From the NCBI GenBank assembly GCA_027486725.1, contig JAIXOP010000015.1, positions 62,001-126,000 of the forward strand: a stretch of 64,000 bases of DNA, given 5' to 3'. This document shows positions 1-8,528 of the stretch, in pieces; position 1 is the stretch's first letter; each line of letters begins with the position of its first letter. Origin of the DNA: Burkholderiales bacterium (lineage in GTDB: Bacteria; Pseudomonadota; Gammaproteobacteria; Burkholderiales; Burkholderiaceae_A). The notes under the pieces are model-generated. The model was not told the origin of the DNA, ran no database searches, and saw only the letters and a list, made by a program, of their open reading frames with translations. Made by a program: the position numbers and the translations under genes.

Positions 1-320
1 TGACGCTCTTTCAATGCATGAATCCCGTCCCGGGTCTTCACTGCGGCCGCACCCACCTCCCAATCGACGTGGATGGAGATCAATTCATCCAGGGCATGAA
101 CAAAGCGCTGGTTCTTCAGATACCCAAGCACCAGGGCTTCGGGAGCTCCACCCAGCGTCATGAGCGTGACCAGCTCCTGCTTGTCGACATACACCGTCAG
201 GGGGCGCTCGCCTGGGATGAAGATGTCTTTGCGGCGACCGGCCTCATCGAGGACCGACACACCCGCGACCAGGGGCACGGCGGCATCGGAGAGTTGGGGC
301 AGATGGGAGCTCTCAGGCAT
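1..320 (-). CDS. fdhD: FdhD, formate dehydrogenase sulfurtransferase (partial, C-terminus outside window)
   Basis: The visible part is about 106 N-terminal residues starting at the ATG at 318-320. It contains the FdhD-type stretch ERPLTVYVDKQEL followed by LVTLMTLGGAPEALVLGY. FdhD is known to pass sulfur from the cysteine desulfurase IscS to the bis-MGD cofactor of formate dehydrogenase before insertion. The catalytic CxxC region should lie beyond base 1 and cannot be checked. It is the last gene of the fdh cluster in the direction of transcription, but a strong terminator (337-362) separates it from fdhC, so it may have its own promoter or depend on read-through. Identification is by sequence pattern plus context. 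Confidence 0.85.
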   Translation of the reverse strand, partial: MPESSHLPQLSDAAVPLVAGVSVLDEAGRRKDIFIPGERPLTVYVDKQELVTLMTLGGAPEALVLGYLKNQRFVHALDELISIHVDWEVGAAAVKTRDGIHALKER

Positions 321-336
321 GGGCAAATTTTGAACG

Positions 337-362
337 AAAAAAAGGCAGGCGGTGCGCCTGCC
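337..362 (-). terminator. Rho-independent terminator after fdhC
   Basis: On the minus strand there is a perfect 8-bp stem, GGCAGGCG / CGCCTGCC, with a 3-nt loop (stem 344-362), followed directly by seven T residues (337-343). It lies about 50 bp downstream of the fdhC stop codon and just before the fdhD start, the classic layout of an intrinsic terminator that would separate the structural fdh operon from fdhD. Confidence 0.85.
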
Positions 363-413
363 CGGGTCTGCGGGAAGACCACCGCCGAGGCAGTGGTCCA
401 CCATGCGAACCGA

Positions 414-1499
414 CTAGCTGTTGGATGCCGACGAGGGGGCGCCCGAAACCCGAGGGGCAGTTTCTTCAAACCGACCGCGGTGATCGGCACCGCGCTTCAC
501 ATCCTCGAGCCAGAGCGAGTGGTGCTCCTTGCCCCAGTTCTCGTCCACATACCCCGTGCGCATGCCATCGATCGCGCCCTCGGTGCCGATGGAGCCGATG
601 TAGATGTGGCCCATCGCCATCACAATGAACAGCGTCGCGGCAATGCCGTGGATGATGTTGGCGATCTGCATGGTGCCGCGAGTGAAGTACTCCACACCCG
701 GTACGATGCCATCCAGAATCCAGCCACTCACCGATACGATCAGGCCAAGGAAGGTGACACCCGCCCAGAACCAGAGCTTTTCGCCGCCGTTGAAGCGATG
801 CGCAGGACCGTGACCACCGGCCTTGAACCACTCCAAATCGCCTTTGTTCGGGATGTTGTCCCGCACATAGAGAACGAAGAACACGATCACCGCCACCGTA
901 AAGAACGGACCCACGATGTTGTGAATGTTCTTGAGCGCGAAGGTCAGTGCGCCGAAGGCCGTGCCACCAATGATCGGGAGCAGTACATCGCGGCCCCACA
1001 TGATGACCATGCCAGAGATCGCCAAAGTCACAAAGCTGTAGGCCATGGCCCAGTGCGACCAGCGCTCGATGTCGGTGAACCGGAGCACTTCGTTGCCCGA
1101 GCGACCCGCCTTCAGCTTGATCTCACCCTTGATCTTGTAAACCAAGAAGACGCCCACGGTGGCCAGCACAATCAGCCATCCGCCGAACACGGAGATGACT
1201 CCGTTGCGGATCAGGCTCCATTGATTGCCCGACGATTGGATGAGCACGTTGGCCTCGGGTGTCGTGATGGTGCTGACGTGACCGATGGGCTTGTTCACCT
1301 CGCGCCAGACCGGGGCATTGTTCTGCGGCTGGTTGGCGTCTTGGCGCACCTGCGACTCTGCTGAGGGCGAGAGGTTGAAGACGTTCTGGTTTTGGACGGC
1401 CGGTGCTGCCCCACCCGACTGCGCCACCGAGGGCGAGGGCAGAATCACCAGAGACAATGCCATGGCCCCAATGGCGGCCGCATATTTAAGCGCCTTCAT
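414..1499 (-). CDS. fdhC: Formate dehydrogenase gamma subunit (cytochrome b556)
   Basis: A 361-residue integral membrane protein of the FdnI/FdoI family that takes electrons from FdhB and passes them to quinone through two b hemes. It has a signal peptide (residues 1-27, ending near SVAQ) and a periplasmic extension of about 70 residues before the membrane core, so it is longer than E. coli FdnI (about 217). Hydrophobic segments lie at about 100-122, 150-170, 195-213, 243-263 and 283-300. Candidate heme ligands are H149 (RWSHW), H193 (NIHNIVGP), H284 (IIHG) and H298 (MGHIY). Its ATG overlaps the stop of the upstream lipoprotein gene by 4 bases (1496-1499), implying translational coupling. A terminator follows. 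Confidence 0.93.
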   Translation of the reverse strand: MKALKYAAAIGAMALSLVILPSPSVAQSGGAAPAVQNQNVFNLSPSAESQVRQDANQPQNNAPVWREVNKPIGHVSTITTPEANVLIQSSGNQWSLIRNGVISVFGGWLIVLATVGVFLVYKIKGEIKLKAGRSGNEVLRFTDIERWSHWAMAYSFVTLAISGMVIMWGRDVLLPIIGGTAFGALTFALKNIHNIVGPFFTVAVIVFFVLYVRDNIPNKGDLEWFKAGGHGPAHRFNGGEKLWFWAGVTFLGLIVSVSGWILDGIVPGVEYFTRGTMQIANIIHGIAATLFIVMAMGHIYIGSIGTEGAIDGMRTGYVDENWGKEHHSLWLEDVKRGADHRGRFEETAPRVSGAPSSASNS

Positions 1500-1726
1500 A
1501 GCGGCCTCGCCCGGACATAATCGTTCTGGCCCTTGGCCCGCTCATCGAGGGCGCGTTTCCAGTCCTTTGCGTCGCCCGACTTGAAGCTCTCGATGCGGTA
1601 CTTGTTGTCGGCCGCCTCGGAGGCCTTGTCGTCGGACTTGGCGCTGGTGTTGGGGTCGCCGCAGGCCGTCAGAACCAGGGCTGCCGATCCGACCACCAAC
1701 AGGGTTTTGATGGATTTCGAGATCAT
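1496..1726 (-). CDS. Small lipoprotein inside the formate dehydrogenase operon
   Basis: A 76-residue protein with an N-terminal signal and a lipobox LTAC (lipidated Cys22), leaving about 55 hydrophilic, charged residues with no domain I recognise. It lies between fdhB (stop about 9 bp upstream) and fdhC (4-base ATGA overlap), so it is almost certainly made together with the membrane subunit. From its position I infer an accessory role at the outer face of the inner membrane, such as assembly or anchoring of the FdhABC complex. There is no direct evidence for a function. Alternatively it could be an unrelated lipoprotein captured by the operon, but the overlap argues against that. Confidence 0.75.
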   Translation of the reverse strand: MISKSIKTLLVVGSAALVLTACGDPNTSAKSDDKASEAADNKYRIESFKSGDAKDWKRALDERAKGQNDYVRARPL

Positions 1727-1735
1727 GGTCGCTCC

Positions 1736-2353
1736 TTAGCTGCGGTTGCCGGGTTTGCCGTAGGCGGTGCCCCAGCCGAAGAGGTCTGCACCCGCGGCCT
1801 TGCCGTTGGACTGGCGCATGGTCACGCGGCCACGGAAGATGTCGGCGATGGTGTCGCCGTCGCCGGCGAGCAGTGCCTTGGTCGAGCACATCTCGGCGCA
1901 GGCCGGCAGCTTGCCTTCGGACAGGCGGTTGCGGCCGTACTTCTCGTACTCCTCCTTCGAACCATTTTCCTCGGGGCCGCCGGCACAGAAGGTGCACTTG
2001 TCCATCTTGCCGCGCATTCCGAAGGTCTGGTCGGACGAGAACTGGGGGGCACCGAAAGGACAGGCGTAGGAGCAGTAGCCGCAGCCGATGCAGACGTCCT
2101 TGTCGTGCAGCACGACGCCCTCGTCGGTTTTGTAGAAGCACTGAACCGGGCAGACGGCCATGCAGGGTGCATCGGCACAGTGCATGCAAGCCACCGAGAT
2201 GGACTTCTCCGCGCCCACCATGCCGTCGTTGATGGTCACCACACGGCGGCGATTGACACCCCAGGGAACGTCGTGCTCGGCCTTGCAAGCAGTCACGCAG
2301 CCGTTGCACTCAATGCAGCGCTCGGTGTCACAGATGAATTTCATTTGGGCCAT
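1736..2353 (-). CDS. fdhB: Formate dehydrogenase beta subunit, four [4Fe-4S] ferredoxin
   Basis: A 205-residue electron-transfer subunit linking FdhA to the cytochrome b subunit. Four cysteine groups are visible: C13/C16/C19/C23 (CIECNGCVTAC), C56/C59/C64/C68 (CMHCADAPCMAVC), C88/C91/C94/C98 (CIGCGYCSYAC) and C120/C123 with C152/C156. This is the pattern of the FdnH/DMSO-reductase iron-sulfur family. It is shorter than E. coli FdnH (about 294) and has no C-terminal transmembrane helix, so it should be a peripheral subunit exported with FdhA by the Tat system. It starts 19 bp after the fdhA stop. Confidence 0.93.
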   Translation of the reverse strand: MAQMKFICDTERCIECNGCVTACKAEHDVPWGVNRRRVVTINDGMVGAEKSISVACMHCADAPCMAVCPVQCFYKTDEGVVLHDKDVCIGCGYCSYACPFGAPQFSSDQTFGMRGKMDKCTFCAGGPEENGSKEEYEKYGRNRLSEGKLPACAEMCSTKALLAGDGDTIADIFRGRVTMRQSNGKAAGADLFGWGTAYGKPGNRS

Positions 2354-2372
2354 GATTTTTTATCCTTTGCGC

Positions 2373-5351
2373 TTAGGCCTTGACGACCTGGCAGACGGTG
2401 GTTTTGGTCTCTTGCATGTTGGTCACTGCGTCGTAGCCGTAGGTCGTGGCCGTATTGACAGCCTCACCACGCACAATTGGCGCCGCGCCTTCGGGGTAGA
2501 ACCGGAGCATGTCCTTGCCCTGCCAGTGGCCCGAGAAGTGGAACGGAATGAACACGGTGTCTGCACCCACCCGCTCGGTGATCATCGCCTTGACGCGGAT
2601 CTTGCTTCCGGTGGGCGACTCCACCCAGACCCATTCCCCGTCGCGGATGCCCCGGGCCTTGGCGGCCACCGGGTTGATCTCGACGAAGTTGTCCTGCTGA
2701 AGCTCGGCAAGCCACTTGTTCGACCGGGTCTCCTCGCCACCACCCTCGTACTCGACCAGACGGCCCGAGGTCATGATGAGCGGGAAGCGCTCGTGGACGC
2801 GATCAGCGACGTTCTTGTCCTGGATGGTCTTGTAGAGGACCGGCAGGCGCCAGAAGCCAAGCTTGTCGTTGTGCGTGGGGTACTTCGCCACGAGGTCGGG
2901 GCGGGTACCGTAGAGCGGCTCGCGGTGAACGGGGATGGGGTCGGGGAAGTTCCAGACCACGCACCGGGCACGGGCGTTGCCGTAAGGATGGCAGCCATGG
3001 TTCCTCATGACGACCCGGATGATGCCGCCCGACAGGTCGGTCATCCAGTTCTTGCCCTCGGCGAGCTGCTTCTCTTCGGGCGTGAGCTCGTCCCACCATC
3101 CAAGCTTCTTGAGAATCTCGTGGGTGAACTCGGGATAGCCTTCCTGAATGTCGGCACCGACGTTGCTCGAGCCCTTGCCAGCCAGCAGGCTCTGGCCGTC
3201 CTTCTCGACGCCGAATCGGGCACGGAAGGGTGAGCCACCGTCCATCACGTGGCGGCTGGTCTGGTAGAGGTTGGGCGATCCGGGGTGCTTGAGCTTGTCG
3301 TTGCCCCAGCACGGCCAGGGCAGGCCGAAGTAGTCGCCCGAGAGGTCGTAGCCGGTCTCTTTGTCGACACCCGACTTGGCACGCAGCGTCTTCACGTCGA
3401 AGACGTGCATGTTGCGCATGTGGGCCTTCAGGCGCTCTGGGGTCTGGCCCGTGTATCCGATCGACCAGACCGAGCGGTTGATTTCGCGCAGGATCGACTC
3501 GGTCTCAGGCTCGCGCCACTTCACGCCGTGGAAGGTGCTGTTGAGCATCTTGAAGTTCTTGCTCATGTCGGCACCGAAGCCCATGCGATCGGCCATGGCC
3601 TGCATGATGACGTGGTCGGGCAGCGACTCGAAGAGGGGCTCGATGACCTTCTCGCGCCACTGGATCGAGCGGTTCGAGGCGGTCACCGAACCGGAGGTCT
3701 CGAACTGGGTGGTGGCCGGCAGCAGATAAACCTGACGGTTCGGGTTGAGCTCCTGACCTTCCATGGTCATGGCGGCCATCGAGGCGGTGGCGGTGGGATA
3801 TGGATCGACCACCACCAGCAGGTCGAGCTTGTCCATCGCCTTTTTCAGGTCGGGACCGCGGCTCTGGGAGTTCGGTGCATGGCCCCACATGAAGAGGCCC
3901 TTGACGTTTCCGCCCTGCACGTTTTGATTCCGCTCGAGCACGGCGTCGAACCAGCGCGACACGGTGGTGCCCTGGGACGACATCATGTTGGGTGCGAAGC
4001 GGGCCTTGAGGGCCTCGTAGTCCACGCCCCAGACCGTGCAGTAGTGCTTCCAAGCCCCCTCGGCCAGACCCATGTAGCCAGGCAGAGAATCGGGGTTGGG
4101 GCCGACGTCGGTGGCGCCTTGCACGTTGCAGTGACCACGGAAAATGTTGGTGCCGCCGCCGGACTCGCCCACGCTGCCCAGGGCAAGCTCAAGGATGCAA
4201 GATGCGCGGACCATGTTGTTGCCGATGGTGTGCTGGGTCTGACCCATGCACCACACGATGTTGCTGGGCTTGTTTTCCACCAGGGTCTTGGCGACCTTGT
4301 AGACCTCAGCCTCGGGAACACCGCAGGCCTCTTCCACGGCCGCTGGGGTCCACTTGGTCATGACCTCGGTCTTGATCTGATCCATACCCCAGACGCGGTC
4401 GTTGATGTACTCCTTGTCTTCCCAACCGTTTTTGAAGATGTGGTGCAGGATGCCGAAGATGAACGGCACGTCGGTGCCCGAGCGCAGGCGCACGTAATGG
4501 TCGGCCTTCGCCGCGGTGCGGGTGTAGCGGGGGTCAACGACGACGACCTTGCAGCCGTTTTGCTCCTTGGCGGCGAGCATGTGCAGCATCGAGACCGGAT
4601 GGGCCTCGGCAGCGTTCGACCCGATGTACATGGTCGACTTCGCATTGCGCATGTCGTTGTAGGAGTTGGTCATGGCGCCGTAACCCCAGGTGTTGGCAAC
4701 GCCAGCCACGGTGGTGGAGTGGCAGATGCGGGCCTGGTGGTCGCAGTTGTTGGTGCCCAGGAAGGCCATGAGCTTGCGGCTCAGGTAGGCCTGCTCGTTG
4801 CTCCACTTGGAGGAGCCCACGACGAACAGCGAATCGGGACCGCTCTTGGCCTGCAGTTCTTTGATCTGGGCAACGATTTCCGTCAGGGCCTGATCCCAGG
4901 AGATGCGCTCGTACTTGCCGTTGACGAGCTTCATGGGATAGCGCAGGCGATGGTCGCCATGACCATGCTCGCGGATGGCGGCACCCTTGGCGCAGTGGGC
5001 GCCGAGGTTGATGGGCGAGTCAAACACCGGCTCATGGCGTGTCCAGATGCCGTTTTCCACGACGGCATCGATGGCGCAGCCCACCGAACAGTGCGAGCAG
5101 ACGGTCCGCTTGACCTCGATCTTGCCCTTGCCGTCGAGCTTTTCGGCCCCGGCCGGGGCGGCCTCGGTCTTGCGCACGAAAGTCAACTGGCTGGCGGCGA
5201 TGCCGACGCCCACGCCCAGACCCGAGCGCTTCAGGAAGGCGCGGCGGTCGAGGGTCGGCAGGCGGGTCTCGAGGGCACGGCCCAGGCTCTGCACAAAGCG
5301 GCTGGAGCCCGATGCCGCCGGGGCGGAGGATTTCTTAGACAGGATGCTCAT
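2373..5351 (-). CDS. fdhA: Formate dehydrogenase catalytic subunit (Mo/W bis-MGD, cysteine type, Tat-exported)
   Basis: A 992-residue catalytic subunit that oxidises formate to CO2. The N-terminus carries a twin-arginine signal (DRRAFLKRSG, residues 35-44, then a hydrophobic stretch). A [4Fe-4S] motif follows at C85-C88-C92-C120. The active-site position is Cys210 in the sequence ARICHSTTVAG; in E. coli FdnG this residue is selenocysteine. The C-terminal part has the molydopterin-dinucleotide-binding pattern of the DMSO reductase family. It heads the structural subunits fdhA-fdhB-lipoprotein-fdhC. The nearby tungstate transporter makes tungsten a plausible metal, but sequence alone cannot tell Mo from W. 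Confidence 0.96.
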   Translation of the reverse strand: MSILSKKSSAPAASGSSRFVQSLGRALETRLPTLDRRAFLKRSGLGVGVGIAASQLTFVRKTEAAPAGAEKLDGKGKIEVKRTVCSHCSVGCAIDAVVENGIWTRHEPVFDSPINLGAHCAKGAAIREHGHGDHRLRYPMKLVNGKYERISWDQALTEIVAQIKELQAKSGPDSLFVVGSSKWSNEQAYLSRKLMAFLGTNNCDHQARICHSTTVAGVANTWGYGAMTNSYNDMRNAKSTMYIGSNAAEAHPVSMLHMLAAKEQNGCKVVVVDPRYTRTAAKADHYVRLRSGTDVPFIFGILHHIFKNGWEDKEYINDRVWGMDQIKTEVMTKWTPAAVEEACGVPEAEVYKVAKTLVENKPSNIVWCMGQTQHTIGNNMVRASCILELALGSVGESGGGTNIFRGHCNVQGATDVGPNPDSLPGYMGLAEGAWKHYCTVWGVDYEALKARFAPNMMSSQGTTVSRWFDAVLERNQNVQGGNVKGLFMWGHAPNSQSRGPDLKKAMDKLDLLVVVDPYPTATASMAAMTMEGQELNPNRQVYLLPATTQFETSGSVTASNRSIQWREKVIEPLFESLPDHVIMQAMADRMGFGADMSKNFKMLNSTFHGVKWREPETESILREINRSVWSIGYTGQTPERLKAHMRNMHVFDVKTLRAKSGVDKETGYDLSGDYFGLPWPCWGNDKLKHPGSPNLYQTSRHVMDGGSPFRARFGVEKDGQSLLAGKGSSNVGADIQEGYPEFTHEILKKLGWWDELTPEEKQLAEGKNWMTDLSGGIIRVVMRNHGCHPYGNARARCVVWNFPDPIPVHREPLYGTRPDLVAKYPTHNDKLGFWRLPVLYKTIQDKNVADRVHERFPLIMTSGRLVEYEGGGEETRSNKWLAELQQDNFVEINPVAAKARGIRDGEWVWVESPTGSKIRVKAMITERVGADTVFIPFHFSGHWQGKDMLRFYPEGAAPIVRGEAVNTATTYGYDAVTNMQETKTTVCQVVKA

Positions 5352-5380
5352 GGTTAAGCCTCTTGGTTGGGGCTGTCCGC

Positions 5381-5584
5381 TCAGGACAGGGTGGTCTCGT
5401 AATAGCGGCGGATGTGCTCGGTGAGCCGGTAGCCGGTCTTTTGATCGTCGGCAGGCAGGCTGGTGTTCACCCGGCTGGTGTCGGGGGCCTTTTCCGTGGT
5501 GGCGGCAACGGTACCGATGGCGGCAGCGGCAGCGGTGGCGCTGACCGTACCCAGAAACAAGCGGCGCTTGTTTTGCTCAGACAT
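5381..5584 (-). CDS. Small Tat-signal protein of formate dehydrogenase operons
   Basis: A 67-residue protein starting MSEQNKRRLFLG at 5584, where the minus strand offers a GGAG-type ribosome site just upstream; an in-frame ATG 17 codons earlier has no such support. It has a twin-arginine-like leader (KRRLFLG followed by an Ala-rich hydrophobic stretch) and a short tail ending TEHIRRYYETTLS. Proteins of this form (formate dehydrogenase region Tat target, sometimes called FdhX) are regularly found just before the catalytic subunit in proteobacterial fdh operons. The role is not established; suggestions include help with export or maturation of FdhA. The gene ends 29 bp before fdhA. Confidence 0.82.
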   Translation of the reverse strand: MSEQNKRRLFLGTVSATAAAAAIGTVAATTEKAPDTSRVNTSLPADDQKTGYRLTEHIRRYYETTLS

Positions 5585-5733
5585 GGCAGTCTCCTGTTGG
5601 CTTTGTCTTAAACGAAGTATGAAGTTGCTATGCAAATCGATGCATAGGGTGAACCCTGAATCCCTACGCCCGAGTCGACTTCGGCCGAGTCAACCGCGGC
5701 CGGATCGAGCCGATGGACCCGCACGGGGCCTCG

Positions 5734-6447
5734 TTAGGCCGGGTCGGCGTGGTCGGCGGCGTAAATGTCGAAGGCCTGGCGCTCCACCTCGAAAAAGGCC
5801 CGGGCAAAGCCCGCCACCGCGCCATAAAAGCTCGCTGCCCGGTGGCCCTCGACCGCATCGAGGAAATCAAACACCCAAGAGGCCAGATGCCGGTGGAAGA
5901 AATCGGCCTGCGCCACCAGCAGATTGCGCGGCGGACCCGATTCGTCGAGTTCCCCGGCAACCAGAAAGCGCATGACCTCGCAGACCGCCGCAATGTGGTC
6001 CTCGGTTTCGGCGCTGGCGGGGTCCCGCTCAAGACCGAGGCCTGCCAGGGTCTCGCGGATGTCGACCAGGGCTGCACCATTGAGCGCCCCGTGGAGATAA
6101 AACGAGGCGTTGGCCACCACATCGGGCTTGCCCACCGCCACAAACAAGGCCTTGTATTCCTCGCGAATGACCGCCGGGGCCTGTGCCTCAGCCCGAGACA
6201 GCACCATGCCCCAGGCGTCGGTCAGGGGCGTTGCGGGCTCATCGGCCGAGGGCTTGGGCGAGGCCGCCATGCGGTTGAAGAATCCGTCGCTCGGCGGCGA
6301 GGCGAACAGCTCGGCGAGCAGGCCATACACGTCGGCCCGCATGAGGTCCTCGTCGGACTGGCCGTGGTCCAGTGCCCGCCGAGCGGGCTGAAACTCCACG
6401 GCGGTGCCGCTTGAGGCCAACAGGGCTGATTTGTTCTGAGCTTCCAT
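5734..6447 (-). CDS. TorD/DmsD-family chaperone for formate dehydrogenase
   Basis: A 237-residue, probably all-helical cytoplasmic protein. It has the TorD-family features DVYGLLAELF near the N-terminus, EEYKALFVAVGKP in the middle, and DHIAAVCEVMRFLV then FFHRHLASW near the C-terminus. TorD-like chaperones bind the Tat signal and apo-form of molybdoenzymes so that cofactor is inserted before export. The start at 6447 overlaps the stop of the poly-ferredoxin gene (TGATG), giving tight coupling; an upstream in-frame extension lies wholly inside that gene and was not used. The 149-bp gap to the Tat-signal gene shows no clear promoter or terminator. Confidence 0.87.
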   Translation of the reverse strand: MEAQNKSALLASSGTAVEFQPARRALDHGQSDEDLMRADVYGLLAELFASPPSDGFFNRMAASPKPSADEPATPLTDAWGMVLSRAEAQAPAVIREEYKALFVAVGKPDVVANASFYLHGALNGAALVDIRETLAGLGLERDPASAETEDHIAAVCEVMRFLVAGELDESGPPRNLLVAQADFFHRHLASWVFDFLDAVEGHRAASFYGAVAGFARAFFEVERQAFDIYAADHADPA

Positions 6448-8528
6448 CAGATTTCCTTTTCCACCATATCCACGACACGGCAATCGCTGCACATCTTGAG
6501 TCGCTCGCCCGCAGCCCCCTGGAACGCCGGATGGCTGCCGATGCGCTTGAAAATGGAATCGATGGCCGACTGGGTTGCGAAGGGCTTTTTGCACCGCACG
6601 CAGCAAAAGGGCTCCGACTCATGCAGCACCACAGGCTCTCGCCGGTCTGCCAACGGTGCCAGGCGAGGATCCAGCGCCAGCGCCCGCTCCGGGCAGGTCT
6701 GAACGCAGATGCCGCACTGAACGCAGTTGCGCTCAATGAACGACAGCAGGGGCACCGCTCCGCCATCCTTGAGTGCCCCCTCTGGGCAGGACCCAACGCA
6801 CGACATGCACAGTGTGCAGGCGCTGGTGTCTAGGGCAAGACCGCCGATGGGCGACCCCGCGGGCAGGGCCGCAGGCAGGGGCATGGCCTCCCGCTGAACC
6901 CGCCCCTGACGGATCAGATGGTCCAACGCGGCCTCCAGAGCCATGCGTTTGTCGGGGTTGAAGGCAAATCGGCCCGGCTCCCGGACCACGGCAGGCGCTG
7001 CTGCCGTCCACAGGCCGTCAAGGTCGGCAGGATCATTCACCACCGCGCACCGGATGGCCTGCTTCGGCAGCCCGAGAATGTCCAGCATGGCCGTGGCCGC
7101 ATGGACCTGATCCCGCAGGGCTGCCCCGTAGCTCTTCTCCTCTTTGGGGCCGAGGAGCAGGATGACCTCGTGGAATCCATAGGCCAGGGCTCCGAGCCAG
7201 ACCTCCATGCCCAGATTGGCCGCGTGATGCACGGCGTAGGGCAATACATGGGCAGGGATGCCCGCGGCCTTGCCCAATCGGGCGCGCTGGCCGTAAGCCT
7301 CCAGCAAGTCGGCGGTTCCACCCAGCCGAGCCTCTTCGCCATAGATCAGGAGTGCGGGCGCATCGCCGCCCGCCTCGCGGTAGGCCTTGAGCATGGTGCG
7401 CAGCTCCAACCCCACCCGCTCGACATCCGGGAATGCATACCGCATCGCTCCCGATGGACAGACGGTGGCGCAGGCCCCGCAGCCCAGGCAGAGGTTGGGA
7501 TTCACCTCGACATGGCCACGGCCTTTTGCGAAGACCGACCGGATCGCCTGAGTCGAGCAGACATCGATGCAGGACGAGCAGCCCACCTTGCCGTTGCGCC
7601 CATGGGCGCAGATGCTCGACTCGTAGCGAAAGAACTTGGGCTTCTCAAACTCACCCACCTCGCCGGCAATCTCCGAGAGCACCTGGGCCAGTGCCATGGG
7701 ATCGGACTGCGGCAGGTGGTGGTAGCCCATCGGTGGATCCGCCTGGCCGAAGGCGGGCTCGCGGCGCAGATCCAGCACCAGGTCGAAGGCCTCGCTTCGA
7801 ATGTCATCGTTTCGATCGAATCGGATGGCGCCGACCGCGTCGCAGGCCTTCTGGCAATCGCGGCTCGAGACGCACTTCGACATATCGATCTGAAACCAAT
7901 CGGTGATCGCCCCTTCGGGACAGACCTTGACGCACTCGCCGCAGCGCGTGCAGACCTCCAGGTCGATGGGATTGCCCTGGCGCCACTCCGCCCGGAAGCG
8001 CCCCAGGAAGCCCTCGAGCTTGTGGAGCGTTCCAGTGAGGACCGGATGCCGCCGATCCACAGGCGGCATGGCGTTGTCGGTGACGAGGGCGGTCGGCTTG
8101 AGGCTCTCGGATGCACTGCCCAGAAGACCCATGGCTCGCCGCACCGCCTCTCCAGGCCCCACCACCAAGAGCCGGCCCTGGGACTGATACGACACAGATG
8201 GGAGCGGATCGGGCAGCGGCAGCGCCGCCAAGGCAAGCCGCGCTTTCATTTTGGGTCCCGCCTTGCGGCCCTCCTTGCCCCAGCCGGCCAGCTCTCGGAT
8301 GTTGACGAAGCGAAGGCCCGTGGCCGCCACGTCGGGCTTACTCTCGGCAAGCGCCTCGAACAGGGGCTTCTCCTGCGTGCAGGCCACAACCACATCGTCG
8401 GGGGTCTCCAATGCCTTCAGGAAGGTGCCCACCTCGTGGCGGCAGAGGGCCTGAGAGACCGGCACGCCCAGTGCATCGGCCGACATGGGCATGGTCTTGT
8501 TGCAGGAACAGACAAGGCATTGGGTCAC
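6447..8528 (-). CDS. Poly-ferredoxin accessory protein of the fdh operon
   Basis: A 693-residue protein with several iron-sulfur motifs: CTRCGECVKVCPEG near residue 193, a second group including CVSSRDCQKAC and CSSCIDVC, CLGCGACATVCPSG in the middle, and CTLCMSCVGSCPEG then CVQCGICVQTCPE in the last third. Near the C-terminus CCVRCKKPF and a later CSDC look like a metal-binding ribbon. No signal peptide is seen, so it should be cytoplasmic. This gene type sits beside DUF3305/DUF3306 genes in betaproteobacterial and Shewanella formate dehydrogenase loci. A role in electron supply or in FDH maturation is inferred from context only. It overlaps both neighbours by 3-4 bases. Confidence 0.83.
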   Translation of the reverse strand: MTQCLVCSCNKTMPMSADALGVPVSQALCRHEVGTFLKALETPDDVVVACTQEKPLFEALAESKPDVAATGLRFVNIRELAGWGKEGRKAGPKMKARLALAALPLPDPLPSVSYQSQGRLLVVGPGEAVRRAMGLLGSASESLKPTALVTDNAMPPVDRRHPVLTGTLHKLEGFLGRFRAEWRQGNPIDLEVCTRCGECVKVCPEGAITDWFQIDMSKCVSSRDCQKACDAVGAIRFDRNDDIRSEAFDLVLDLRREPAFGQADPPMGYHHLPQSDPMALAQVLSEIAGEVGEFEKPKFFRYESSICAHGRNGKVGCSSCIDVCSTQAIRSVFAKGRGHVEVNPNLCLGCGACATVCPSGAMRYAFPDVERVGLELRTMLKAYREAGGDAPALLIYGEEARLGGTADLLEAYGQRARLGKAAGIPAHVLPYAVHHAANLGMEVWLGALAYGFHEVILLLGPKEEKSYGAALRDQVHAATAMLDILGLPKQAIRCAVVNDPADLDGLWTAAAPAVVREPGRFAFNPDKRMALEAALDHLIRQGRVQREAMPLPAALPAGSPIGGLALDTSACTLCMSCVGSCPEGALKDGGAVPLLSFIERNCVQCGICVQTCPERALALDPRLAPLADRREPVVLHESEPFCCVRCKKPFATQSAIDSIFKRIGSHPAFQGAAGERLKMCSDCRVVDMVEKEI

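Noticed and set aside
4700-4760. Possible selenocysteine site in fdhA
   Set aside because: The active-site codon is a normal Cys codon (Cys210) and there is no in-frame TGA, so no selenocysteine machinery is needed.
3249-5357. A 702-codon open frame opposite fdhA (and similar long frames at 6918-8558 and 27611-30358)
   Set aside because: These are antisense to clearly recognisable genes, have no family motifs and poor amino-acid composition; long antisense frames are common in GC-rich DNA.
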